Of a DNA stretch of 64,000 bases, positions 7,536-16,251 are shown one piece after another. Numbering within the stretch: the stretch's first letter is position 1; the number at the start of each line of letters is the position of its first letter. Origin of the DNA: Thiothrix nivea DSM 5205 (GTDB taxonomy: Bacteria; Pseudomonadota; Gammaproteobacteria; Thiotrichales; Thiotrichaceae); assembly GCF_000260135.1 (NCBI RefSeq), contig NZ_JH651384.1:3642693-3706692 (forward strand), in the 5' to 3' direction. Made by a program: the position numbers and the translations under genes. Under the pieces are notes generated by a model. The model was not told where the DNA came from and searched no databases. It was given only the letters and a program-made list of their open reading frames with translations.

Positions 7536-10500
7536 GTTTGTATGCCCGCCTGCTGCAAAATCACGTCCTTGCCAACCTCACCTTCGTGCTGGTGCTGGTG
7601 ATTGGCTTCCTGTCCTACAACCTGATGCCGCGCCAGCAAGACCCGACTATCAACTTCAACTGGATTTCCATCATCACCGCCCTGCCGGGGGCGAGCGCGG
7701 AGGATGTGGAAAAGCGCGTCACCGACCCGCTGGAAGACGCCATCCGCAGCATACAGGACATGAAATTTGTCTCCAGCAACAGCCGCGCCAACGTCTCCAG
7801 CCTGCTGGTGCGCTTCGAGGACATCGACGAGCGCACCTTCGACAAGCGCGTCGCCGACCTGCGCCGTGAAATCCAGAATGCGGAAGACCTGCTGCCTGCC
7901 GAGGCGCTGGATTCCGTCATTATCGAAATCACCACTGCCAACGCCTTCCCCGCCGCTATGATCGCGGTGCAAAGCATTGCCGATGACGAAAACCTGCGCG
8001 TACAGGCCAAAAACGTCGAAAAAGCTCTCGAACAGCTTAAGGGTGTGGATCGCGTCGATGCAGTAGCGCTGGACGACCCGGAATTGCAGGTGCGTTTCGA
8101 CCCCGCCGTGCTCGAAGCCCTAGCCCTGTCGCCGGGGCAGTTGTCGGATACGGTGCACGCCTGGTTCCGCGACCTTTCCGCCGGTAGCGTGGACGTGGAT
8201 CAGCAAAGCTGGCTGGTGCGCCTGACCGGCAAGACCAGCGACCCGCAGGCGTTGGGGGAATTGCCCGTACCCGGCTTGCAGGGCGAAGTGCCGCTCTCCC
8301 GCGTCGCCAGCATCGAACGCGCCCGTAAGGAAGCCACCCAGAAAGTGCGCCTCGACGGTGAGCCAACCGTGCTGTTCGCTGTCATGAAACAGGATAACAC
8401 CAACATCCTCGACCTGCTGGGCACGCTCAAAAACTACATCGACGAGCGTAACCAGCAAGTCGGTGCGACCGGCGTGAAACTGGCGCTGGTGGACGACCAG
8501 ACCATACCCACCCGTGAAGCCATCCGCATCATGGAAAGCAACGCAGCCATCGGCCTGCTGATGGTGCTGTTCGTCGCCTGGTTATTCCTCGGCACGCGCA
8601 TTTCGCTGCTGACCGCCATCGGCATCCCTTTCATCCTCGCCGCCACCTTCTGGCTGCTCTCCGCGATGGGCGAAACCCTCAACGTCACCGTGCTGCTCGG
8701 CATCGTCATCGTGCTGGGGATGCTGGTGGATGACGCCGTGGTGGTGGTCGAATCCATCTACTACCGCCTGCAAAAGGGCATGGACGCGCTCACCGCCGCG
8801 CTGGAAACCATGCGCGAAGTCGCCCTGCCGGTAACAACGGCGGTGCTGACCACCATCGCCGCCTTCCTGCCGCTGATGCTGCTGCCGGGTATCCTCGGCG
8901 CGTTCATGAAAGTCATCCCGATGGTGGTGACGCTGGCGCTGGCGATCAGCCTGATCGAGGCGTTCTGGATGTTGCCCGCGCATGTGGCGGTTGCGGGCAT
9001 CCGTTTCGACAAGCCTTCCCGCATCCAGCAAATCCGCAGCCGCGCTACCCACTGGATACAGATCAAATACTCGAAGCTGCTGGTCAAGGTGTTACGCTAC
9101 CCGCGCACGGCGCTCAGCGGCATCGTCCTGATGTTTTTCCTCGCCATCGGTATCGTCACGGCGGGGCTGATCCCGATGAACTTCTTCGCCGCCGACAGCC
9201 TGCGCCTGTTCTACGTGAATGTGGAAATGCCCAGTTCCACCTCGCTTGACCAGACCATGCAAAAAACGCTGGAAGTCGAACGGCAGGTGAAAAAGCACTT
9301 GCAGCCGGATGACGCGCGTTCGGTGGTGGCCTATTCCGGCATGATGTTCACTGAAACCGAACCGCTGTATGGCTCGCGCTACGGGCAACTGGTGGTAAGC
9401 CTGAAACCGCTGTCGGAAGGTTCCCGCGAGGTCAAGTCCATCATCGAGGACATGCGCGCCGATGTGGTCGGTGTGCCGGGGGCGAGCAATATCGCGTTCC
9501 TGGAACTGGCAGGTGGGCCGCCAGCTGCCAAGCCCATCAGTGTGAAAGTGCGCGGCGACGATTACGCCGAAATTCAGGGTGCGGCTACTGCGTTGAAACA
9601 GATTCTTGGTTCCAATCCCGGCATCAGTGACATCACCGATGACGCCAGCCCCGGCCAGATGGAAATGACCCTGCGGCTGCGCCACGACAACATCCGCCGT
9701 GCCGGGGTGTCGGTAGAGGAAGTTTCCCGCACCCTGCGCCTGCTGGTGGATGGCGAAGTGGTCGCCGACATGCAGGATCAGGGCGAAAAGCTGGAAGTGC
9801 GCGTCAAGCGCCAGGACGGCGACCTGCGCAGCGTTGACCAGATGCTGGATTTCCGCCTGCCCGCACCGGATGGCGGCAGCATTCCGTTACGCGAACTGGT
9901 GGAGGAACAGAAAGCCGTATCGCTGGGTAACATCCGCCATTACAACTTCCGCCGCGCCATCACGCTGGAAGCTGATCTGGTCAAGCGTCCGGAGGAGCCG
10001 TTCTACGAATGCCGTTTGCAACCGGCGTTCAGCGGAGAAGCGCCAGATTACACGCAATGTGCGTTGGATACGGTGCAGGCCAACCAGCTGCTACTGGAAG
10101 GCTGGGAGCCATACAAGGCGCAATTTCCCAACATTGACCTCGATTTCACCGGGCAGCTGGATGATTTGCAGGAAAGCCTGGATTCGATCGGGGTGTTGTT
10201 CCTGTTTGGCGTTGGGCTGATGTATTTGATTCTGGGTACACAGTTCCGCAGTTACTGGCAGCCGTTGATGATCCTGTTCACCGTGCCGATGGCGTTTACC
10301 GGCGTGGTGTTTGGTTTGTTGGTGACGCAGAATCCGTTGAGCCTGTACACGCTTTACGGGGTGGTGGCGCTGGCGGGGATTGCGGTGAATGCGGCCATTG
10401 TGCTGATTTCTGCTGCCAACGACCGGCGGGAACAGGGGATGAGCATTTTGCACGCTACTGTGTATGCGGCGCGGCGGCGGGTGATTCCAATTCTGATCAC

Positions 10501-10678
10501 CTCCCTGACTACGATTGCAGGCTTGTTCTCACTGGCAACCGGGTTGGGGGGCAAGTCGCTGATCTGGGGGCCGGTGGCGACGGCAATTGTGTGGGGGGTA
10601 GGGTTCTCGACCGTGCTGACGCTGTTTGCGATTCCGGTGCTGTACCGGATTTCCAGCCGCCAGCGCTCTGAGCCGTGA
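7532..10678 (+). CDS. RND-family efflux transporter permease
   Basis: A 1048-residue inner-membrane proton-driven pump of the AcrB/hydrophobe-amphiphile RND superfamily. The usual duplicated plan is visible: TM1 at the N-terminus (HVLANLTFVLVLVIGFLSY), a periplasmic porter domain, TM2-6 with MLVDDAVVVVESIYYRL (paired aspartates of the proton relay in TM4), a second porter domain, and TM8-12 with GIAVNAAIVLI and a C-terminal LIWGPVATAIVWGVGFSTVLTL. The start is the GTG at 7532 overlapping the adaptor stop; the open frame further upstream lies within the adaptor gene. It is close to the subgroup of RND pumps found as two-gene operons without a dedicated outer-membrane channel. Substrate unknown. 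Confidence 0.93.
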   Translation: MSLYARLLQNHVLANLTFVLVLVIGFLSYNLMPRQQDPTINFNWISIITALPGASAEDVEKRVTDPLEDAIRSIQDMKFVSSNSRANVSSLLVRFEDIDERTFDKRVADLRREIQNAEDLLPAEALDSVIIEITTANAFPAAMIAVQSIADDENLRVQAKNVEKALEQLKGVDRVDAVALDDPELQVRFDPAVLEALALSPGQLSDTVHAWFRDLSAGSVDVDQQSWLVRLTGKTSDPQALGELPVPGLQGEVPLSRVASIERARKEATQKVRLDGEPTVLFAVMKQDNTNILDLLGTLKNYIDERNQQVGATGVKLALVDDQTIPTREAIRIMESNAAIGLLMVLFVAWLFLGTRISLLTAIGIPFILAATFWLLSAMGETLNVTVLLGIVIVLGMLVDDAVVVVESIYYRLQKGMDALTAALETMREVALPVTTAVLTTIAAFLPLMLLPGILGAFMKVIPMVVTLALAISLIEAFWMLPAHVAVAGIRFDKPSRIQQIRSRATHWIQIKYSKLLVKVLRYPRTALSGIVLMFFLAIGIVTAGLIPMNFFAADSLRLFYVNVEMPSSTSLDQTMQKTLEVERQVKKHLQPDDARSVVAYSGMMFTETEPLYGSRYGQLVVSLKPLSEGSREVKSIIEDMRADVVGVPGASNIAFLELAGGPPAAKPISVKVRGDDYAEIQGAATALKQILGSNPGISDITDDASPGQMEMTLRLRHDNIRRAGVSVEEVSRTLRLLVDGEVVADMQDQGEKLEVRVKRQDGDLRSVDQMLDFRLPAPDGGSIPLRELVEEQKAVSLGNIRHYNFRRAITLEADLVKRPEEPFYECRLQPAFSGEAPDYTQCALDTVQANQLLLEGWEPYKAQFPNIDLDFTGQLDDLQESLDSIGVLFLFGVGLMYLILGTQFRSYWQPLMILFTVPMAFTGVVFGLLVTQNPLSLYTLYGVVALAGIAVNAAIVLISAANDRREQGMSILHATVYAARRRVIPILITSLTTIAGLFSLATGLGGKSLIWGPVATAIVWGVGFSTVLTLFAIPVLYRISSRQRSEP

Positions 10679-10682
10679 TTGG

Positions 10683-10780
10683 GAAGAAACCCCTCCCGAC
10701 CTTCCCTTATCAGGGGAGGAGTTGAACGTGCCACTTGGCTTCCTTCCCTGATAAGGGAAGGGTTGGGGGTGGGTTTCTTC
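10683..10780. repeat. Palindromic element, intergenic copy
   Basis: Two inverted arms with ends GAAGAAACCC and GGGTTTCTTC, each carrying an inner hairpin around TTATCAGGGGAGG or CTTCCCTGATAAGGGAAG. It fills the gap between the convergent RND and Pro/Arg-rich protein genes, and its right end overlaps the stop codon of the latter by two bases. The same family is found inside hrpB and recG. Confidence 0.8.
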
Positions 10781-11336
10781 AGCGGCAAGCCTGCTTGCGC
10801 AGGTTGGCGGCTTCCCTGAACAGCCTCACGGAAGTGTTACGGTTTCCGCGTTTGGAGGCGCTGACGGCCTGGCTTTCTGCGTTGGCAGCCAGCCCGTTCA
10901 ACACCTGACAACTGGGCATTGTGCTTGGCTGGGGGGCAGGTGTTATGCGGACATTGGTGCGTACTTGCGGTGCAGGTGTCTGAGCAGGTTGGACGTTGGC
11001 GCGTACTTGTGGTGCGGGTCGGATGTTGGTACGGGGCGCAGGGGTGGGTGTGATGTTTGCCCGGGCAGTGGTTCGCGGCGTCGCCTGGGGGGCTGGTCTT
11101 GCAACAGTGCGCGGGGCAGCGACGGCATTGTCGCGCAGGGCAAGCTGCTGCTGTCGGCGTTGTTGGGCTACGCGCGGGCTAGGTGGTGGAATTGGTGGTG
11201 GGCGGGTTGCTACCCGTGTGATGGAGTTGCTGGTGTTGCCGTAGCAGTAAAAGGAGGATGTGCAATCGGCGGCGAAAACAGCGGCGCTGCCCGCGCCAGC
11301 CATCATGGCCGTTAACATCAGGGCTGTCAGTTTCAT
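10779..11336 (-). CDS. Exported Pro/Ala/Arg-rich low-complexity protein
   Basis: A 185-residue protein with a clear signal peptide (KLTALMLTAMMAGAGSAAVFA, cleavage before ADC). A short segment with two or three cysteines (DCTSSFYCYG) follows, then a long low-complexity linker (about residues 45-140) made of degenerate repeats built on R-T-N-(I/V)-R-P-A-P-Q. The C-terminus is a small helical region (CQVLNGLAANAESQAVSASK through RLFREAANLRKQAC) with two cysteines that could pair. Positively charged extended linkers like this may contact the cell wall or anionic polymers, but no family is recognised. AGGAAA precedes the ATG at 11336; 24 upstream codons are ignored. The stop is overlapped by a palindromic repeat. 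Confidence 0.65.
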   Translation of the reverse strand: MKLTALMLTAMMAGAGSAAVFAADCTSSFYCYGNTSNSITRVATRPPPIPPPSPRVAQQRRQQQLALRDNAVAAPRTVARPAPQATPRTTARANITPTPAPRTNIRPAPQVRANVQPAQTPAPQVRTNVRITPAPQPSTMPSCQVLNGLAANAESQAVSASKRGNRNTSVRLFREAANLRKQACR

Positions 11337-11454
11337 GCTTGTTTCCTGTTTTGCGCGCAAACGGGGGTTATTATGGAGTCTTGATGGATACTGACAGGAG
11401 TGTAGCAAAAAGATGACGGAATTGCCGTAAAATGCTTAAATTTTAATTGGTTAT

Positions 11455-11486
11455 AAAAAAAGCCTGCATTATGCAGGCTTTTTTTA
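11455..11486. terminator. Bidirectional terminator after tpx
   Basis: Near-perfect hairpin AAAAAAAGCCTGCAT/ATGCAGGCTTTTTTT, symmetrical with T-runs on both strands, 17 bases past the tpx stop. It can end tpx transcription on the minus strand. Confidence 0.85.
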
Positions 11487-11502
11487 TCCGTTATGGGTCA
11501 GC

Positions 11503-11997
11503 TCAGAGGGCTGCTAATGCTGCATCGTAGTTGGGTTCCTGTACGATTTCAGGAACCTGCTCGGTATAGGCGACCTTGCCATCCTTGACGATGACGACGG
11601 CGCGTGACATCAGGCCAGCCAGTGGGCCGGTGGCGATGGTGGCGCCATAGTTGTCGCCGAAATCGGTGCTGCGGAAAGTGGACAGGGACACCACATTTTC
11701 CAGACCTTCAGCGCCACAAAAACGGCCGTGGGCGAATGGCAGGTCGGCAGAAACGCACAGCACGGTAACGTCGGGGTTGCTGCTGGCAATTTCGTTGAAC
11801 TTGCGGGTGGAAGCAGCGCAAACGCCAGTGTCAACGCTGGGGTAGATGTTCAGAACCACGGTTTTGCCCGCGAAATCCGCCATTGTCACATCAGACAGGT
11901 CGGTCTTGGTCAGGGTGAAGGCAGGTGCATCGCTGCCGACAGCCGGGAGGTTGCCGATGGTTTCGATAGGGTTGCCTTGCAGGGTAATGGTCGCCAT
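11503..11997 (-). CDS. tpx: Thiol peroxidase Tpx
   Basis: A 164-residue atypical 2-Cys peroxiredoxin that reduces hydroperoxides with electrons from thioredoxin. Visible features are the N-terminal [21 protein letters not shown] block, the peroxidatic cysteine in [16 protein letters not shown] (about residue 60) and the resolving cysteine in [11 protein letters not shown] (about residue 94). In most Tpx the active-site run is DTPVC; here it is DTGVC, a small departure. GAAGGAGG precedes the ATG. It stands alone with a strong terminator behind it. In a sulfur oxidiser it would protect against peroxides in the cytoplasm or periplasm. Confidence 0.95.
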   Translation of the reverse strand: MATITLQGNPIETIGNLPAVGSDAPAFTLTKTDLSDVTMADFAGKTVVLNIYPSVDTGVCAASTRKFNEIASSNPDVTVLCVSADLPFAHGRFCGAEGLENVVSLSTFRSTDFGDNYGATIATGPLAGLMSRAVVIVKDGKVAYTEQVPEIVQEPNYDAALAAL

Positions 11998-12057
11998 AAA
12001 GTGAGTGCCTCCTTCAATGAATAAAAAACCGTCTTATAAAACCTTGGGTGTCATGCG

Positions 12058-12546
12058 TCAATGGTGGTGGCCGTGTGCGCCGTGGACGTGGCCGTGGTCG
12101 ATTTCTTCCGCTGTTGCGGTGCGTACATCCAGTATGGTGAGGTCGAAAGTGAGCGCCACGCCAGCCAGCGGGTGGTTGGCGTCAATGGTAACGCTGTCGG
12201 CGTCGACGGCGGAAATGCGGATCACCTGATTACCCGCCGCAGTTTGTGCATGGAATTCTGCTCCGGCGAAAATCTGTTCCTCGGGAATGCCCTGGAACAT
12301 GCTGCGTGGCACTTTTTGGGTCATGCGTTCGTCGTATTCGCCGTAGGCTTCCGCAGGCGGGATGGTGACTTTCATGCTGTCGTCGGCCTGTTTGCCGGTG
12401 AGGTGTTTTTCCAGCCCGGCAATAATGCCGTTGGCACCGTGCAAGTAAGCGAATGGTTGGGCGGCGTCGGCCTGATCCAGAACTTCACCCTGGTCGTTGG
12501 TGAGGGTATAGGTCATGGTGACCACGGTGTCTTGTGCGATTTGCAT
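12058..12546 (-). CDS. slyD: FKBP-type peptidyl-prolyl isomerase SlyD
   Basis: A 162-residue SlyD-like protein. The FKBP fold is split by an IF (insert-in-flap) chaperone domain: residues about 1-70 include GLEKHLTGKQADDSMKVTIPPAEAYGEYDE, the IF domain runs from about 75 to 125, and the fold closes with NHPLAGVALTFDLTILDV. The tail is histidine-rich (DHGHVHGAHGHHH) and would bind nickel or other metals, shorter than the E. coli tail. It works as prolyl isomerase, chaperone and nickel donor for hydrogenase maturation. AAGGA precedes the ATG at 12546. Its first 34 bases overlap the end of the acyltransferase gene upstream on the same strand, suggesting translational coupling. Confidence 0.92.
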   Translation of the reverse strand: MQIAQDTVVTMTYTLTNDQGEVLDQADAAQPFAYLHGANGIIAGLEKHLTGKQADDSMKVTIPPAEAYGEYDERMTQKVPRSMFQGIPEEQIFAGAEFHAQTAAGNQVIRISAVDADSVTIDANHPLAGVALTFDLTILDVRTATAEEIDHGHVHGAHGHHH

Positions 12547-13466
12547 GGGTTTTCCTTGGGGTAGAGTGTGTATCGGTTGCCACCGGCGGGGTCGTCCTTG
12601 TAGCGGCGGTGTGTCCACAAATATTGGGCGGGGAACTCGCGCACCTGTTGCCCGATGATGTGGTTTATCCTTGTTGTGTCGTCCAGTATGGCTGCTGTGG
12701 GGAAATTTTCAAGTACTGGCAGGAAGCGCAGCAGATAACCGGTAGCGGTGCGCACCGTGAAGAACGGCACGACTTGCGCCTTGCCCAGCTTGCACAGGCG
12801 GCTGGTGGCGGTGTTGGTGGCGGCTTCCACGCCGAAAAACGGGGCGAATACGCTGTTCTTGTGGCCGAAATTCTGGTCTTGCGCATACCAGACCACATGC
12901 CCCTGTTGCAGGCTGCGGATCATGTCGCGGATGTTGTCACGCGGAATGGCCTTGCCGTAGCGTTTGGAACGCAGACGGGCGACGCGCCATTCGATCAGCG
13001 GGTTTTGGTGCGGGCGGTAGATGACGTGCAGCGGAATGTGTTGCGCCAGCAGGCGTCCGCCCAGTTCCAGGCTGGTGAAATGGGCACTGAGCAGCACCAC
13101 GCCGCCTTGTTGCATGGCGGTTTGCAAGTGTTCCATGCCTTCGATGCGGGTCTGGCGGGCAAGGCTTTCATCGCTTCCCCACCAGCTCAGGGCGGTTTCC
13201 AGCAGGCCGCGCCCGAGGGAAATGAAGTGTTCGCGGTTGAGGTGGAAGCGTTCCTGTAGTGAAAGTTCGGGGAAGGCCAGTTCCAGATTGATGCAGCAAA
13301 TCTGGCGGCGTTTGGGCAGCAGGTAGAACATCAGCAGGCCGAGTTGCTTGCCCAGCCACATTTGCGCGCGCCATGGTAGTTGCACCAGCAGCCAGAGCAA
13401 ACCCAGCCCGAACCAGGTTGGCCAGTAGCGGGGGTGCAGGAATTGTTTGCCGGAAATTTTTGTCAT
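12513..13466 (-). CDS. LpxL/HtrB-type lipid A acyltransferase
   Basis: A 317-residue late acyltransferase of lipid A synthesis (LpxL/LpxM/LpxP family), which adds a secondary acyl chain to Kdo-lipid A at the inner membrane. An N-terminal hydrophobic helix (WPTWFGLGLLWLLVQLPW) is followed by the catalytic H-x4-E motif (AHFTSLE, about residues 140-146) and later blocks such as VIYRPHQNPLIEWRVARLRS and GHVVWYAQDQNFG. QYLWTHRRYK near the C-terminus is also typical. The ATG at 13466 is preferred over the longer frame from 13565, which would overlap hrpB. Which acyl position it serves cannot be decided. The 3' end overlaps slyD by 34 bases. Confidence 0.88.
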   Translation of the reverse strand: MTKISGKQFLHPRYWPTWFGLGLLWLLVQLPWRAQMWLGKQLGLLMFYLLPKRRQICCINLELAFPELSLQERFHLNREHFISLGRGLLETALSWWGSDESLARQTRIEGMEHLQTAMQQGGVVLLSAHFTSLELGGRLLAQHIPLHVIYRPHQNPLIEWRVARLRSKRYGKAIPRDNIRDMIRSLQQGHVVWYAQDQNFGHKNSVFAPFFGVEAATNTATSRLCKLGKAQVVPFFTVRTATGYLLRFLPVLENFPTAAILDDTTRINHIIGQQVREFPAQYLWTHRRYKDDPAGGNRYTLYPKENPCKSHKTPWSP

Positions 13467-13515
13467 GGGCGTAGCGTAGCAGATAAAGGCAAGGCGGATA
13501 AAAGCAAATGGGCGC

Positions 13516-16104
13516 TTAAAGCTGCTGCTTGGTTTTACGGGTGGCGACCGCTTGTAATGGATCATCCGGCCACGGGTGTTTGGGGTAACGGCCTTTCATG
13601 TCCTTTTTCACGTCATGGTAGGAAGTGCGCCAGAATCCGGCCAAATCCTGCGTGATCTGCAACGGCCTGCCTGCGGGGGAGAGCAAGTGCACGATCAGGG
13701 CAACCTTGCCGTTGGCAACGGTTGGCGTTTCCTGGCAACCAAACATTTCCTGCAATTTAACGGCCAGCACCGGTGGTGACTGGCTGTAGTCGATGACGAT
13801 GGAGGAGCCGGAAGGGACGGCAAGACGTTTGGGAGCCAGTTGTTCAAGACGCTGCTGTTTATTCCACGGCAGCAGGGTGCTGAGGATGTTGGTTAAATCC
13901 AGCCGTTTGAAATCGGCCAGCGTGTTCACCTCATTCAAGTAAGGGGAGAGCCAGTCTTCCAGCGTCGCCAACAAGTGTTCGCGGCTGACATCCGGCCACG
14001 CTTGCCCAGGTTCCGCGCTGCGCAGCAGGTTGATCCTTGCGCACCATTGTTCGTGCTCTTTTTGCCACGACAGCAAATCTAGACCCTGTTTGCGGATGAA
14101 GCTGATCAGTGCGGTGCTTTTGGTGTCAGCAGGGATATTTTGCAAGGGCTTGCGTTGCAGCACCAATGCGCCGATTTTCTGTTGTTCTTCGGCGATGAAA
14201 CGGCCTGCTTTCTGATCCCATTCCACCACGGTTTGGTTGTGAAGCTGATCGGCCAGGGTGCTGGCAAGCAGCTTTTCATCCAGCGCGGCGGCAGAGCGGA
14301 TAGTGTCGCTGCTTTTGCCTGCCATGCTGCTGACTTCGGCAATGGCCAGCCAGTGCTGGTTGCCGAGGGCGTGTTTGTCGGGCAGGTTGGCGCTGCGTCC
14401 GTTGGCAAGCTGGTAGCCGCCGGAATGTCGGCGGCGGGCTATGCGGTCGGGGTAGGCGCAGGCCAGCAGGTAGCCGTTGATGGATGAAGAAACCCCTCCT
14501 AACCTCCCCTTATCAGGGGAGGGGCGTTCTTGCACAACAGTAGCAGATACGTCTTGTTCCTCCCCTGCCAAGGGGAGGTTAGGAGGGGTTTCTTTAAACT
14601 GCCTGGCAAGCTGGCGGGTGCGTTGCAGCCAGCCTTGTTGCTGGGCGGGGCAACGGGTGGTTCCGGCGAGGATTTCCAGCGGATGGCTGATGTCGGGGTT
14701 GTCTTGCGCGAACGGGTTGCGGTCGGAAAGCAAGGCGGCGAGGTTGGCGGCGGCTTGCAGGTGTCCGGCTTGCGTGCCGCAGATCAGCAGGTGGGCAAGG
14801 CGCGGGTGGACGGGCAGGGCGGACATGGCTTGCCCGTGCGCTGTCAGTACGATGGATTGGCCCTTGCGTCCGATGGCTCCCAGCGTTGCCAGCAAGTCCA
14901 GCGCCTGTTGCCAGGGGCCGGAGGGTGGCGTATCCAGCCAGCGCAGTTCCGCCGGGTCGTCCACGCCCCATTGCAACAGTTGCAGGGCAACCGGGGCGAG
15001 GTCGGCACGCAGGATTTCCGGGGTGTTGTGGGCGACGAGTTGTTCCTGCTGGCTTTCCGTCCACAGGCGATAACACCTGCCGGGGGCGAGGCGGCCTGCG
15101 CGTCCGGCGCGTTGGGTACTGGAGGCACGGGAAATGCGCGTGGTATGCAATCCGGTCATGCCGGTGCCGGGGTCGAAACGGGCTTCGCGCACCAGGCCGG
15201 AGTCGACAACCACATCCACGCCTTCGATGGTCAGGCTGGTTTCAGCGATGTTGGTGGCAAGTACGATTTTGCGCTGGCCTGCGGGTAAGGGGGCGATAGC
15301 CTGTTGCTGTTCGTCCAGCGTCAGGTTGCCGTATAGGGGGCGCAGGTGTACGTCGCGCCGTTTACGTTCCAGTAGCCATTCACCCAGCGCGCCGGTGGTG
15401 CGGTGGATTTCGCCCTGACCGGGCAGGAAAGCGAGGATGCTGCTGTCAGGGTTGTCGCTGATGGCTTGCCGCAGGGTGGCGACCATGCGCTCGACGATGC
15501 GTTCGTTGGGTTTGGCAGCTTGTCCGTAGAGGATGTCGACCGGGTAGGTGCGGCCTTCGCTGCGCACGACCGGCGCGTCATCCAGCAGGCTGGCGACGGC
15601 GGCGCTATCCAGCGTGGCGGACATGACCAGCAGTTTCAGTGGGTCGGCTTCATCACGGAACAGTTCGCGCCCTTTCAGGCACAGGCTGAGGGCGAGGTCG
15701 GAATCGAGGCTGCGTTCGTGGAATTCGTCGAAAATGACCAGCCCGATGCCTGCCAGAGACGGGTCTTGCTGTAACATCCGGGTGAGGATGCCTTCGGTAA
15801 TGACTTCGACACGGGTATTCCGGCTGGTTTTGTTTTCCAGGCGCATCCGGTAGCCGACGGTCTGGCCTGCGTTTTCACCGAGCAGGTTGGCCATGCGGTG
15901 GGCGGCGCTTTTGGCGGCGATGCGGCGGGGTTCCAACATGAGGATTTTCTTGCCGGAAAGCCACGGTTCCTCAAGTAATGCCAGAGGAACGAGCGTTGTT
16001 TTACCGGCTCCCGGCGGGGCTTCCAGCACAACTTCGTGGCGCTTGCGCAGTGCCTGTTTGAGGTCGTCGAGGATGGCCACTACGGGTAGCTGGGTGGAGT
16101 CCAA
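13516..16104 (-). CDS. hrpB: ATP-dependent helicase HrpB with in-frame palindromic-element insertion
   Basis: An 862-residue DEAH/RHA-type helicase. Motif I is APPGAGKTTLVP (about residues 28-39), motif II is DEFHERSLDSD, motif III is MSATLDS, and motif VI is STQRAGRAGRLAPGRCYRL. The helicase-associated domain follows and the HrpB C-terminal domain ends with FWRTSYHDVKKDMKGRYPKHPWPDDP, a strong family signature. Residues about 503-540 (KETPPNLPLAGE to PDKGRLGGVSS) are not helicase sequence: they are encoded by a palindromic repeat at 14486-14595 read in-frame. The insertion lies between LARQF and NGYLLACAYPDRIARR, where family members have a variable loop. The frame stays open, so the protein is probably functional. 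The role in E. coli is poorly known, possibly RNA processing. Confidence 0.93.
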   Translation of the reverse strand: MDSTQLPVVAILDDLKQALRKRHEVVLEAPPGAGKTTLVPLALLEEPWLSGKKILMLEPRRIAAKSAAHRMANLLGENAGQTVGYRMRLENKTSRNTRVEVITEGILTRMLQQDPSLAGIGLVIFDEFHERSLDSDLALSLCLKGRELFRDEADPLKLLVMSATLDSAAVASLLDDAPVVRSEGRTYPVDILYGQAAKPNERIVERMVATLRQAISDNPDSSILAFLPGQGEIHRTTGALGEWLLERKRRDVHLRPLYGNLTLDEQQQAIAPLPAGQRKIVLATNIAETSLTIEGVDVVVDSGLVREARFDPGTGMTGLHTTRISRASSTQRAGRAGRLAPGRCYRLWTESQQEQLVAHNTPEILRADLAPVALQLLQWGVDDPAELRWLDTPPSGPWQQALDLLATLGAIGRKGQSIVLTAHGQAMSALPVHPRLAHLLICGTQAGHLQAAANLAALLSDRNPFAQDNPDISHPLEILAGTTRCPAQQQGWLQRTRQLARQFKETPPNLPLAGEEQDVSATVVQERPSPDKGRLGGVSSSINGYLLACAYPDRIARRRHSGGYQLANGRSANLPDKHALGNQHWLAIAEVSSMAGKSSDTIRSAAALDEKLLASTLADQLHNQTVVEWDQKAGRFIAEEQQKIGALVLQRKPLQNIPADTKSTALISFIRKQGLDLLSWQKEHEQWCARINLLRSAEPGQAWPDVSREHLLATLEDWLSPYLNEVNTLADFKRLDLTNILSTLLPWNKQQRLEQLAPKRLAVPSGSSIVIDYSQSPPVLAVKLQEMFGCQETPTVANGKVALIVHLLSPAGRPLQITQDLAGFWRTSYHDVKKDMKGRYPKHPWPDDPLQAVATRKTKQQL
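14486..14595. repeat. Palindromic element inside hrpB (in-frame)
   Basis: About 110 bp with left arm GAAGAAACCCCTCCTAACC and right arm GGTTAGGAGGGGTTTCTT as inverted repeats. Each arm is followed inward by a second small hairpin (CCCCTTATCAGGGG and CCCCTGCCAAGGGG). The middle of about 40 bases is unrelated to other copies. On the hrpB strand it encodes KETPPNLPLAGE...PDKGRLGGVSS without a stop. Confidence 0.9.
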
Positions 16105-16251
16105 AAGTCTTTTTCCTGTTTGAGTTCAACGAAGGTGGTTTCATCAGGGTTTCTTGAAGATGCCCCTGTCTTTGCCTATGGTCAAGGCGTTATCGAGCTG
16201 CCTGCACTCTGGTTGCAGGTATCCCCATAAGCTGAGTCAGGAGAATAATAT

